NCBI GenBank assembly: GCA_016934985.1
Contig: JAFGRU010000036.1
Location: forward strand, 1-64,000
Source of the DNA: Deltaproteobacteria bacterium
GTDB lineage: Bacteria > Desulfobacterota > Desulfuromonadia > Desulfuromonadales > JAAYDE01
Direction: 5' to 3'
Length of the DNA stretch: 64,000 bases
The notes under the pieces were generated by a model. The model was not told the origin of the DNA. It saw nothing but the letters and a program-made list of their open reading frames with translations, and ran no database searches. This document shows, in pieces, positions 33,877 to 42,673 of this stretch (positions within the stretch are counted from its first letter, which is position 1; each line of letters starts with the position of its first letter). Position numbers and translations under genes: made by a program.

Positions 33877-35181
33877 ATGTATTCCCTTGTAAGGAAAAAC
33901 GGAACTGAAACCTTTCGTGACGACCTCGAAGATGTAACAATTTCAACTCCCGTCAAGAATTGCCTCGGACTTTTGCAGATCCGGGAACCCTCCCCTCTCT
34001 CCTGGCCCGAAGATTTCAGTTCAGCCTTTGCAAGCCCAATCGGCACTCCTCCGTTGCGTGAATTGGGGGCTGGAGTCAAACGGGTTGCCGTGATCGTTTC
34101 CGATTCGACACGCGGCGTACCCACCTCGGCTGTCATGCCGATGATATTAAAGGAACTGGCATTCGCAAACATCCCCCCCCAGAAGGTGACCGTTGTGATC
34201 GCAACAGGCGTTCACCGGCCGGCAACCTCCGAAGAGATCAGTGCAATCGTAGGAATCGACAATGCGGACAAGGTAAAGGTAGTCAATCATGATGCTTTTG
34301 CCGCGCATGAGTTGGTCAACCTGGGAAACACCTCCTACGGAACGCCGGTTGAAGTCAACAGGCACGTTTACGAGGCGGAGCTGAGAATCATCGTCGGCAA
34401 GGTGGAGCCCCACGAGTTTGCAGGTTTTTCCGGAGGGCGGAAATCCATCCTTCCGGGAATCGCCGGCGAAAGTGCTATCCGCCACAACCACCGTCCGGAA
34501 ATGCTCATGTCGCCCATTGCCCGTCCCGGGCAACTGGAGGGAAACCCAGTCCATCTCGATATGCTTGAGGCTGCCCAAAAGCTGGGGGTGCAATTTACAA
34601 TTAACATGGTTCTCAATAAATCCGAAGAAACCATTGGCATTTTTACCGGAGGCCTGCAGGAGGCTCACCTTGCTGCGGTCCAGTTCATGCGAAGCTTCTG
34701 CCAGATCACCTTGAACCAGCAGCCCGATGTCATTGTCACGACCCCGGGAAAACCTCTGAACATAGATTTCTACCAATCGGTAAAACCCCTGATCGCCCTA
34801 GCCCCGGTAATGGCGCCCGGAAGTGTTCTCGTTCTTTATTCCTTCTGCCGGGACGGGCTCGGGACCACGGATATGCTGATTCCCTATGAGGGGGCAAAAA
34901 ATATTGACGAGGTAATAAGCCGCCTGAAGTCCGATTATCGAATTCAGATGGATCACGCTCTTCTGATCGGCAAAATCCTTCAGCAGGGGGTGCATATTAT
35001 CATAACCACTCCTCATGTGAGCTCCGCGGTTCTTGAAAAAATGTTCCTTGCGTCAGCGAATTCGCCTCAGGAGGCCTTGAATCAGGCCCTCCAGATAATT
35101 AAAAAACCGAACCCATCGGTTTTGTTTTTTCCCCAGCCCCAACGGGCTTTAACCGTTTTGAATCAGGCAACAACCAAATAA
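33877..35181 (+). CDS. LarA-family nickel-dependent 2-hydroxyacid racemase/epimerase
   Basis: 434 residues. The catalytic set of lactate racemase LarA is complete: Asp76 and Arg79 in SDSTRG, His113 in GVHRP, His179, Lys189 and His205. His179 and Lys189 are 10 apart (PHEFAGFSGGRK) and His205 is 16 further on, the exact LarA spacing (His174, Lys184, His200 of the Lactobacillus enzyme). Lys189 should carry the nickel-pincer cofactor made by LarB, LarC and LarE, which are not in this window. LarA relatives interconvert C2 stereoisomers of lactate, malate, gluconate and other hydroxy acids. With a TRAP system, glycerate kinase and hydroxyacid dehydrogenase around it, it probably inverts the imported acid; the substrate is not determined. 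Confidence 0.85.
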   Translation: MYSLVRKNGTETFRDDLEDVTISTPVKNCLGLLQIREPSPLSWPEDFSSAFASPIGTPPLRELGAGVKRVAVIVSDSTRGVPTSAVMPMILKELAFANIPPQKVTVVIATGVHRPATSEEISAIVGIDNADKVKVVNHDAFAAHELVNLGNTSYGTPVEVNRHVYEAELRIIVGKVEPHEFAGFSGGRKSILPGIAGESAIRHNHRPEMLMSPIARPGQLEGNPVHLDMLEAAQKLGVQFTINMVLNKSEETIGIFTGGLQEAHLAAVQFMRSFCQITLNQQPDVIVTTPGKPLNIDFYQSVKPLIALAPVMAPGSVLVLYSFCRDGLGTTDMLIPYEGAKNIDEVISRLKSDYRIQMDHALLIGKILQQGVHIIITTPHVSSAVLEKMFLASANSPQEALNQALQIIKKPNPSVLFFPQPQRALTVLNQATTK

Positions 35182-35206
35182 GAGGATATTAAAGGAGTTA
35201 ACGACC

Positions 35207-36481
35207 ATGAAAAAATTCAAGATTACAGGGGTCACCGCCAGGGAAATACTGGACTGCCGATGGAACCCGACCGTTCAGGTGGATGTCTGGGTCAACGATG
35301 AAATTCTCGGTAGGGCCGATGTACCTGCGGGCCGCTCCACCGGCGCAAATGAAGCGAAAGAGATCCGTGACGGCGAAAAACGCTATGCCGGTTTGGGCGT
35401 CCGGAAAGCCGTTCGCAATGTGTGTGAAATTCTCGGACCCGCGGTTATTGGCATGGACGTGACCGACCAGCGGAAAATTGATGAAAAATTGCGCCTGACG
35501 GACGGCAGCGCCGACAAATCGAAATTGGGCGCCAATGCCCTGATCGGGGTCTCGCTGGCCGTCGCCCGCGCTGCGGCCGCGGCCGTTCATCTTCCTCTTT
35601 ACCGCTATGTCAACTGCAACGCTCACATTCTTCCCGTCCCGCTCCTGAATCTTCTCAACGGCGGCAAACTGACCTCCAATGATCTTGATTTTCAGGAGTT
35701 CTGCATTTTCCCCATTGGCGCCGAAAGCTTTTCCGAAGCAATGGCCATTGGCAACGCGGTCAACAATGAACTTCGTGAGATCGTCATAGCCAAATACGGA
35801 AAAATCGCGGCCAACGTCGGGGATGAGGGCGGATTTGCCACACCGATCGTTAAGGTCGATGAAGCGATGGATTTCCTGGTCCAGGCGGTTGATCGTGCCG
35901 GGTATGAAAAAGAGATTGTTTATGGGCTTGATTGTGCAGCGACCCATTTCTTTGATCCTGAAACCGGGAAATACACCTTGGAAGGCAATGATCTGACCAC
36001 TGCCGAACTGCTGGACTACTACAAGGCTCTGACAAAAAAATACCCCATCAAGAGCATCGAGGATCCATTTGCCGAGGATGATATTGAAGGGTTCGTAGAA
36101 GCCACTAAAGAATTGGGAATCCAGATCATCGGCGACGATTTTCTGTGCACGAATCCTGACCGGGTCCGCGAGAGGGCTCCCTTGGGAGGAGGCAATGCCC
36201 TGTTATGGAAATTCAATCAGATAGGAACACTGTCGGAAGCCCTGGATGCGGCAGAATTGTCCTATCGGCAGGGATTCGGCATTATGGTCTCAGAACGATC
36301 GGGCGAAACAGAGGACCCGATCATTGCCGATCTCGTTGTCGGTCTCAATGCAGGCCAGATAAAAACCGGCGCGGGCGTCCGCGGCGAGAGAACATCGAAG
36401 TACAATCGCCTTTTCCAGATCGAGGCGGAACTTGGTTCGCAGGCCCGTTATGGAGGCCGGGATTTTCGTGCTGCCTTTTAA
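35207..36481 (+). CDS. Enolase-superfamily paralogue with altered substrate site
   Basis: 424 residues, alignable with enolase over its whole length. Metal ligands Asp242, Glu285 and Asp310, the acid/base pair Glu207 (NVGDEGG) and Lys335 (LLWKFNQIGT), Glu164 and Lys386 are all present. Two histidines that in yeast enolase (159 and 373) contact the 2-phosphoglycerate end of the site are gone: NGG-x-HA became NGGKLTSN (Leu155), and SHRSGE became SERSGE (Glu363). The mobile loop is AGRSTG in place of SGASTG, and DSRGNPT is DCRWNPT. I infer a dehydratase for a related, perhaps unphosphorylated, 2-hydroxy acid rather than a second glycolytic enolase. GGAG lies eight bases before ATG 35207, 25 bases after the racemase gene. 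Confidence 0.8.
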   Translation: MKKFKITGVTAREILDCRWNPTVQVDVWVNDEILGRADVPAGRSTGANEAKEIRDGEKRYAGLGVRKAVRNVCEILGPAVIGMDVTDQRKIDEKLRLTDGSADKSKLGANALIGVSLAVARAAAAAVHLPLYRYVNCNAHILPVPLLNLLNGGKLTSNDLDFQEFCIFPIGAESFSEAMAIGNAVNNELREIVIAKYGKIAANVGDEGGFATPIVKVDEAMDFLVQAVDRAGYEKEIVYGLDCAATHFFDPETGKYTLEGNDLTTAELLDYYKALTKKYPIKSIEDPFAEDDIEGFVEATKELGIQIIGDDFLCTNPDRVRERAPLGGGNALLWKFNQIGTLSEALDAAELSYRQGFGIMVSERSGETEDPIIADLVVGLNAGQIKTGAGVRGERTSKYNRLFQIEAELGSQARYGGRDFRAAF

Positions 36482-36489
36482 CCTCTTGT

Positions 36490-36534
36490 GTCAGGAGTGG
36501 CGGACGGAGCTGTCCCACCGGCCGCCACACTGAC
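36490..36534 (+). promoter_or_regulatory. Intercistronic hairpin before the glycerate kinase gene
   Basis: Arms GTCAG-GA-GTGGCGG (36490-36503) and CCGCCAC-A-CTGAC (36522-36534) pair over 12 bp with a small bulge. No U tract follows, so it more likely affects mRNA stability or processing than termination. Confidence 0.6.
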
Positions 36535-36557
36535 TGAAGTCCAGAGTCGGAGGCATT

Positions 36558-37928
36558 TTGAACTATATCCAGAATCTAGATGAGATCGTATCGCACGGCA
36601 ACATAAAATTGCGGCGACTGGCTCTTGAAATTATCAATCATGCCTTGAACAAAGCTGATCCCTATCTGGCGACGAAGGAACTTGTTCATCTCCACGGGGA
36701 TTTTCTTGAGGTCGGAGGAAATAGTCTCGACCTCAAGAAACAGGGTAAAATTTTTCTTCTGGGAGCAGGGAAAGCCACTTTTCCTATTGCGAAAGCCCTA
36801 GAGGAAATAATTGGGAATCGCATTGCGGATGGCGTGATAATTTGCAAATATGGGCAATCAGGGGCTCTGGATCACTCGAGGCTCTACCTTTCCAGCCATC
36901 CGATTCCAGATGAAGCAGGGCTTGATGCGGCACACGAAGCACTTGCCCTGGCCCGTGCCACCCGTGAAGGGGATATCGTTTTTGCCTGCGTCACCGGTGG
37001 AAGTTCCGCCCTGATGCCTTACCCCGTTGAAGGTATAACACTGGAGGAAAAGAAACTGGTCAACCAGTTACTCCTGACCTGCGGTGCCAACATCATTGAG
37101 ATTAATGCCGTACGAAAGCACCTGAGCCGGATCAAAGGGGGATGGCTGGCCAAGGCTGTTCACCCGAAAGCGCACCTGATCAACCTGACCGTCTCAGATG
37201 TTATCGGAGACCCCCTTGACTACATCACCTGCCCCACTGTTCCTGACACATCCAGTTTCGAAGATGCCCGCCGCACTCTGGACAAGTACGAGCTCTGGGA
37301 CAAAGTCCCCGCTTCGGTCGCCGCCCATATCAAAACAGGGGACCCGACCTTGGAAACTCCCAAAGAAAAGGATTTTGCCGGGCACCTGCTCGACACCTTC
37401 ATCATCGTAGAGGGGACCGCGGCCTGTGAAGGAGCCGCCGAAAAAGCGCGGGAAATGGGTTTCGAAACGATGATCCTTTCCACAATGCTGGAAGGGGAAA
37501 GCCGCGAGGTCGGTGGGATGTTTGCTGCAATCGGCAAAGAGATTATCATGAACAAGCGTCCCCTGAAAGCTCCCTGCGTCATAATCGGCGGAGGAGAAAC
37601 AACAGTGAAAATCATTGGAAAGGCCGGCCGGGGAGGACCGAATCAGGAATTTTCACTCGGAGCCGCCCTGGGGCTCGACCGGGGCGGCGAAATTGCTGTC
37701 ATCGGTCTGGACTCGGACGGCTCGGACGGCCCCACTGAGTTTGCCGGCGGCATCGGGGACAATTTTACCCTCGGCCGAGCCAGAGAGCTTGGCATCGATC
37801 TATTCAGCGTCCTGAACAGACATGACGCCACCTCAGCTTTGACCAAGCTGGGTGATGCCATCCTGACCGGTGCAACCGGGACAAATGTCAATGATCTTAA
37901 GCTGATGATTATCATGCCAAAAACCTAA
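36558..37928 (+). CDS. MOFRL-family glycerate 2-kinase
   Basis: 456 residues, starting at TTG 36558 with GGAGG four bases upstream; an ATG start is not available nearby. Family features are LLGAGKATFPIAKALEE, CVTGGSSALMPYP, INAVRKHLSRIKGGWLA, LTVSDVIGDPLD, and the C-terminal MOFRL domain with IGGGETTVKIIGKAGRGGPN and LDSDGSDGPTEFAGG. Enzymes of this family (GckA, TtuD) phosphorylate D-glycerate to 2-phosphoglycerate using ATP, feeding central metabolism through enolase. This suggests that glycerate, or a compound converted to it, is the end product of the locus. Confidence 0.9.
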   Translation: MNYIQNLDEIVSHGNIKLRRLALEIINHALNKADPYLATKELVHLHGDFLEVGGNSLDLKKQGKIFLLGAGKATFPIAKALEEIIGNRIADGVIICKYGQSGALDHSRLYLSSHPIPDEAGLDAAHEALALARATREGDIVFACVTGGSSALMPYPVEGITLEEKKLVNQLLLTCGANIIEINAVRKHLSRIKGGWLAKAVHPKAHLINLTVSDVIGDPLDYITCPTVPDTSSFEDARRTLDKYELWDKVPASVAAHIKTGDPTLETPKEKDFAGHLLDTFIIVEGTAACEGAAEKAREMGFETMILSTMLEGESREVGGMFAAIGKEIIMNKRPLKAPCVIIGGGETTVKIIGKAGRGGPNQEFSLGAALGLDRGGEIAVIGLDSDGSDGPTEFAGGIGDNFTLGRARELGIDLFSVLNRHDATSALTKLGDAILTGATGTNVNDLKLMIIMPKT

Positions 37929-38036
37929 TCGAATCCTTTTTAGTCCTCCCGGATAGTTTTTAAACAATCTGACTGCCGGTAATAAAAGTAACAATCCGGG
38001 AAGACCGGCAAGGCTTGAATACTATTTTGGACAAAT

Positions 38037-39020
38037 ATGTTAAAACCAAAAATAATTTTCGCCGATTCCTTCAACCTGCTGGACGATGTTCGGAAGCAGT
38101 TCGCCGCTCTGGGGAACATCCTCCAATTGACTCTTGATCAAAGAGAAGCGCTGCTGCAGGAAGTTTCGGATGCCGACCTGGTGATCGCTGAATATGCCCA
38201 AATTGACGAAACTCTTTTGAATCGCGGCAGAAAACTCAAAGGGATATTGGTCTACGGTACAGGCACTAATCACGTGGATCTGGGTGCCGTTGCAGGCAAA
38301 GGGATTCCGGTTACCAATACCAGGGGAGCTAACGCCGGAGCCGTTGCCGAGTTGACCTTCAGCCTTATGCTGAATTGCATCCGCCGGACAGCCGTTGCTC
38401 ATCGGTACGTGCAGGGGGCCAACTGGAAGAGTGGTGACAGCGGGGACCTGCCGGACGAGTTTACCGGCATCGAACTCAGCAACAAAATTCTTGGCATCAT
38501 TGGTTTCGGTGCCATCGGCCGGCGGGTTGCCGGGATAGGAAAAGGTTTTGGGATGAATGTGTGCTTCTATGACCCGAACCTGCATGGGAAACTCTCTCCG
38601 GAAGTACCGGCCCGGCCCTGCAATGATCTCGATTCATTACTCCAGGAAGCCGATATCGTTTCTGTTCACGCGCCTCTCACGCCGGCGACATGTGACTTGC
38701 TAAATGCACACAAATTACGCCTGTTGAAACCCTCCTCCATTCTAATCGTCACCTCCCGGGGAGGAATTGTCAATGAAGAGGTTTTGGCCGACATGCTGGC
38801 GCGGAAAGAAATTGCCGCCGCAGGACTGGACGTCTTTCGAACCGAGCCACTGGAAAAAACAAGTAAATTATTGACCTTGGACAATGTGGTGTTAACCCCG
38901 CATATAGGCGGTTCCACCCGGGAAGCAGTAGTAAATATTTCACGGACCCTTATTGAACAGGCCGCCGCCATAATTACCGGAAAAACACCGATCAACCTGA
39001 TTACACCCGCAAATGTTTAA
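38037..39020 (+). CDS. D-isomer-specific 2-hydroxyacid dehydrogenase
   Basis: 327 residues with the two-domain fold of this family. The NAD-binding loop is GIIGFGAIGRRVAG (about 155-168). The catalytic triad is visible as Arg in TSRGGIVNEE, Glu in FRTEPLE and His in LTPHIGG. An acidic residue is expected at the end of the second strand; the sequence there is FYDPN, favouring NAD(H) over NADP(H). Members act on D-3-phosphoglycerate, D-lactate, glycerate/hydroxypyruvate and similar acids. In this locus it could reduce a 2-keto acid, such as hydroxypyruvate, to the substrate of the neighbouring kinase. It ends the plus-strand run. ATG 38037 has only a weak ribosome-binding site. Confidence 0.9.
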   Translation: MLKPKIIFADSFNLLDDVRKQFAALGNILQLTLDQREALLQEVSDADLVIAEYAQIDETLLNRGRKLKGILVYGTGTNHVDLGAVAGKGIPVTNTRGANAGAVAELTFSLMLNCIRRTAVAHRYVQGANWKSGDSGDLPDEFTGIELSNKILGIIGFGAIGRRVAGIGKGFGMNVCFYDPNLHGKLSPEVPARPCNDLDSLLQEADIVSVHAPLTPATCDLLNAHKLRLLKPSSILIVTSRGGIVNEEVLADMLARKEIAAAGLDVFRTEPLEKTSKLLTLDNVVLTPHIGGSTREAVVNISRTLIEQAAAIITGKTPINLITPANV

Positions 39021-39164
39021 AAACCTAAGAAATCACCTCCCTGATTTAGATGCTTACTGAAGGATTTCAGCAGGCTGGATTTTATTTAACAAAAAGGGTT
39101 CAGGACCAGTTGCGTATATAATTAAATCTAATAGAACTCAAACTGATTACCTGCGCCAAATCCT

Positions 39165-40427
39165 TCAGTTGTTCTTCATCTGCAGACCCCGCTCAGCGGC
39201 CCGGCGACCTAATTTCCCGGATGGCTCGGCCCGAACCACATCTGCGTAGAGATTCGCGGCCTGACCCACTTTTCCTTGCCGCTCATAGGCCTCAGCGAGA
39301 AGGAAGGCTCCTTCTATGGTGGGAAGAAGGCGCATTGCTGCTTCCAAGTGAACTAGAGCCTGATCGGGCTGATCGTCTTCAAGCAGACAGTAGCCCATCC
39401 CTAAGCGGGAATAATAGTAATTCGGGGAAAGGCGAACAGCCTGCCGCAGGTAATGACCTGCCGAGTGAAGGTCTTCAGCTTGTAGATAAGCCAGCCCCAG
39501 GCGACACAAAATCAAAGGGTCGTCGCTTGCTTCAGCAGCAGCTTGGAGATAAAAAGCAACGGCACCGTTAAGATCACCACGTTTTTCGAGTTTCATACCC
39601 TCATCAAAATAATCAAGCCCCTGGGAATTCTGACGCAACCTGACGGTTGCCCGGGCATAAGCTGCCTCACCCAGGTAACGGCTTCGATTCCCCGGGGAAA
39701 GAAAATTATCCACATAGCGTTTTGTGTTGATCCACCTTTCCTGACACACCGCATGGGGCTGCAGGTGGCCGCCAAAGGAACCCTGCGCCCCGGACCAAGC
39801 ATCCATCAACCACAGTATGCCACGGGGGTTATAGCCGGTCTGGTTCAAATAGTTGACGGCAATCTGGTCGGCATCCCGTTCCTGGCGGAGAGTGAATTGC
39901 CAGGCCAACAGTTGAGCAACCAGGTCCTGGGCCGCAACAACGGATTGATTAAAGGAGAGCGAATCGATTTCATCAGGTGTTTGGTCCCGAAAGCGCAGGT
40001 ACAATTTGCTATCCCGCAAAGCATCATTCAGGTGAAAGTCCTCCACGTGGGCAATGAGGTGCCCCAGGATTGCGGCAAGTTGGGTCTCGTTTTCCAGTCT
40101 CAGCATCAATCCCCTGGAAATACCGATATAGCCCCCGGGAAACACAAAAGCACCCGGAAGGGAGGAATTGACCACCTGAAAATGGTAAGTCACTTCGGAA
40201 CGCCCTGCGTACTTTGCCAGCTTTTGCCCTACACCCTCGACATAGACAAGCAATTCGGAATCATTGCAAACCCCTCCCATTTTTTGCACCGCCCAGGGGA
40301 AAAGCATGTTGCCGACGGCAACCTCCTCAAGAAGGGGGACATCCTCCTTGACCGCCATGGGAACATAGGCACAGCTCCAACAGAAAAAAAGAACCTGGGA
40401 AAACAGCACGAGGTTGCGGATTCTCAT
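39165..40427 (-). CDS. M48-like lipoprotein with TPR repeats, catalytic glutamate missing
   Basis: 420 residues from ATG 40427 (GGAGGG upstream); the longer frame to 40478 is not supported. A lipobox near LFFCWSC marks an outer-membrane lipoprotein. Residues 35-260 follow the BepA/YfgC M48 pattern, including PGAFVFPGGYIGISRGLM and the later ERDAD zinc-ligand motif. The expected HEXXH is HLIAH at 123-127: both histidines are kept but the catalytic Glu is Leu, so it should not hydrolyse peptides. The C-terminal 150 residues are TPRs, as in BepA. A chaperone-like role in outer-membrane protein quality control is plausible. It faces the hydroxy-acid run convergently. Confidence 0.82.
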   Translation of the reverse strand: MRIRNLVLFSQVLFFCWSCAYVPMAVKEDVPLLEEVAVGNMLFPWAVQKMGGVCNDSELLVYVEGVGQKLAKYAGRSEVTYHFQVVNSSLPGAFVFPGGYIGISRGLMLRLENETQLAAILGHLIAHVEDFHLNDALRDSKLYLRFRDQTPDEIDSLSFNQSVVAAQDLVAQLLAWQFTLRQERDADQIAVNYLNQTGYNPRGILWLMDAWSGAQGSFGGHLQPHAVCQERWINTKRYVDNFLSPGNRSRYLGEAAYARATVRLRQNSQGLDYFDEGMKLEKRGDLNGAVAFYLQAAAEASDDPLILCRLGLAYLQAEDLHSAGHYLRQAVRLSPNYYYSRLGMGYCLLEDDQPDQALVHLEAAMRLLPTIEGAFLLAEAYERQGKVGQAANLYADVVRAEPSGKLGRRAAERGLQMKNN

Positions 40428-40764
40428 GATGCCCTCCTTCTCCATAAAATTGCTGTAAATATGGGCTGCGAGGCACACTCTTTTTTACAAGTTTATTACT
40501 CTCACCAAAGAAAGCCAGAAACAAGTTTAAAAGCATGATTCATTGTTATATTTCAGCTTATTGGCACAAGGCCTCGCATCACCCATTCCGAGGACCGCGT
40601 AAACTCATCAATGGGGCAACACGAGTCCTTGTACTGAATAGTTTCATTCATTATTTAAAAAATCGTTTTTTAACTGGAATTCAGGATGATTCTGCTTTAG
40701 TATTTAAAAGTTTTGCTAAACTGAGAAGATAGGTTATTACACAATCATTAGATCGGCTAATTTC
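40428..40764. other. Intergenic region M48-like gene / typA
   Basis: 337 AT-rich bases holding the divergent promoters of the two genes. No gene, RNA or clear operator was recognised, and no promoter stands out. Confidence 0.3.
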
Positions 40765-42576
40765 ATGTCCCGGAAAATCCGCAACATCGCTATTATCGCT
40801 CATGTCGACCATGGAAAAACTACTCTGGTGGACGCCATGCTCAAACAGTCCGGTGTGTTCCGCTCCAATCAGGCCATCACCGAAAGAATCATGGACCGTC
40901 ATGACCTTGAAAAAGAACGGGGCATTACGATTTTATCCAAAAACCTGGCTGTCCAGCACAAGGGCGTCAAGATCAATATTGTCGACACCCCCGGTCACGC
41001 CGATTTCGGCGGTGAGGTGGAACGTGTCCTGAAAATGGTCGACTCTGTACTGCTCCTGGTAGATGCTTTTGAAGGCCCCATGCCCCAGACCCGCTTTGTT
41101 TTAAAAAAATCCCTGGAACTGGGCCATCGACCCATCGTGGTCATCAATAAGATCGACCGGCCCGGCGCCAGGCCCGAAGAAGTCGTGGACCTGGCATTTG
41201 ACCTCTTTTGCGAACTGAACGCAAACGATGAACAACTCGATTTCCCTATCGTCTATACTTGCGCCAAGGCCGGCACGGCAACCCTCGACCTCAACCAGGC
41301 ATCCGACAATCTGGAACCTCTTTTCCAAACCATCCTGGAAAAAGTCCACCCGCCCGAGGGCGACCCCGAGGGGTCTTTTCAGATGCTTGTCGCCAGCATC
41401 GACTACAACGAGTATATCGGCCGCCTGGCAACCGGGAAAATCTTCCGCGGCAGAATTCGAAAAGGCGAGCAGACAACCCTTATAAAAAATAATGGCCCTG
41501 TGATCAAAGGCCAGATTTCCAAACTTATCGGCTATGACGGATTGAAGCAGGTCGAGATGGAATCGGCCGCTGCAGGAGACATCGTCTCCATCGCCGGATT
41601 TGAAGAAGTCAGTATCGGCGACTCTTTTACCTGTCCGGAAAATCCGGAGGCCATTCCATACGTCTCAATCGACGAGCCCACCCTTTCCATGTTTTTCATG
41701 GTCAATAAATCCCCTTTCGCTGGCACCGAAGGAAAATTCGTGACTTCCCGCCAACTTCGCGAACGGCTCCTTAAAGAGCTCCGTTCCAATGTCTCCCTGC
41801 GCGTCGAGGAAACCACCGATACCGACACCTTTAAAGTTTCCGGACGGGGGGAGCTGCACCTTTCCATCCTTATTGAAAACATGCGTCGCGAGGGTTATGA
41901 ACTGGCCGTTTCCAAACCGGAGGTCATCTACAGGACCATTGACGGTATGCGCTGTGAACCCATGGAAACCCTTGTTATTGACGTCCCTGAGGAATACCAG
42001 GGCGTGGTGATTGAAAAGCTCGGCCTTCGCAAGGCGGAAATGCTGGCCATGCACCCCCGCGAGGGAAATGTCCGCATAGAGTTCGTTATCCCCGCCAGGG
42101 GCCTGATCGGATTCCGCAACGACTTCCTGACCGACACCCATGGCACCGGAATCATGACCCACACCTTCCTTGAATATGGCCCCGACAAAGGTGGAATTTC
42201 CAGGCGCCAAAATGGCGTGCTTGTCGCCATGGAACCCTGTGAAACAGTAGCCTACGCCCTTTTCAACCTTCAGGAACGCGGCATCCTTTTCGTCGGTCCC
42301 GGAGTGAGGGTTTACGAAGGGATGATTCTGGGTCAACACGCCAAAGACAGCGATCTGGTCGTTAACCCCGCCAAAGGAAAAAAGCTCACCAACATGCGCG
42401 CTTCCGGAAGCGACGAAGCCGTCCGTCTGGTCCCACCCCGCATATTTTCATTGGAGCAGGCCCTGGAATTTATCGAAGATGATGAACTGGTCGAAATAAC
42501 CCCGAGGTCCATCCGCCTCAGAAAGAAAACCCTGAGCGCCATCGAGAGAAAAAAACAGCACAAAATGGCGGTTTAA
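40765..42576 (+). CDS. typA: Ribosome-associated GTPase TypA/BipA
   Basis: 603 residues, the usual length. It is a translational GTPase of the EF-G family that binds the ribosome and is needed for growth at low temperature or under stress and for ribosome assembly. The G domain has [15 protein letters not shown] (G1), RGITI (G2), DTPGHADF (G3) and NKIDRPGA (G4). EF-G-like domains II, III and V follow, with the TypA-specific C-terminal domain ending in the positively charged [18 protein letters not shown] 40765 has no strong Shine-Dalgarno sequence. AMMECR1 follows after a repeat-bearing spacer. Confidence 0.96.
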   Translation: MSRKIRNIAIIAHVDHGKTTLVDAMLKQSGVFRSNQAITERIMDRHDLEKERGITILSKNLAVQHKGVKINIVDTPGHADFGGEVERVLKMVDSVLLLVDAFEGPMPQTRFVLKKSLELGHRPIVVINKIDRPGARPEEVVDLAFDLFCELNANDEQLDFPIVYTCAKAGTATLDLNQASDNLEPLFQTILEKVHPPEGDPEGSFQMLVASIDYNEYIGRLATGKIFRGRIRKGEQTTLIKNNGPVIKGQISKLIGYDGLKQVEMESAAAGDIVSIAGFEEVSIGDSFTCPENPEAIPYVSIDEPTLSMFFMVNKSPFAGTEGKFVTSRQLRERLLKELRSNVSLRVEETTDTDTFKVSGRGELHLSILIENMRREGYELAVSKPEVIYRTIDGMRCEPMETLVIDVPEEYQGVVIEKLGLRKAEMLAMHPREGNVRIEFVIPARGLIGFRNDFLTDTHGTGIMTHTFLEYGPDKGGISRRQNGVLVAMEPCETVAYALFNLQERGILFVGPGVRVYEGMILGQHAKDSDLVVNPAKGKKLTNMRASGSDEAVRLVPPRIFSLEQALEFIEDDELVEITPRSIRLRKKTLSAIERKKQHKMAV

Positions 42577-42580
42577 AGCA

Positions 42581-42618
42581 GTTTCAAGTTATAGGTGTTA
42601 AGTTTTAGGTGTTTAAGC
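42581..42618. repeat. AAGTGTTAAGT-family repeat after typA
   Basis: Reads TTCAAGTTATAGGTGTTAAG then TTTTAGGTGTTTAAG; direct degenerate copies of the repeat found at 11631, 15183, 20050 and 20501. No complementary arm is adjacent. Confidence 0.5.
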
Positions 42619-42673
42619 TGTGACATCTGATCATCCAGTCTACAGTCTATTTACCTGAGTTATCGGAGGTGTG

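Noticed and set aside
39543-40538. 331-codon plus-strand frame opposite the M48-like gene
   Set aside because: The minus-strand reading has a lipobox, TPRs and zinc-ligand motifs; the plus-strand reading has no coherent domain.
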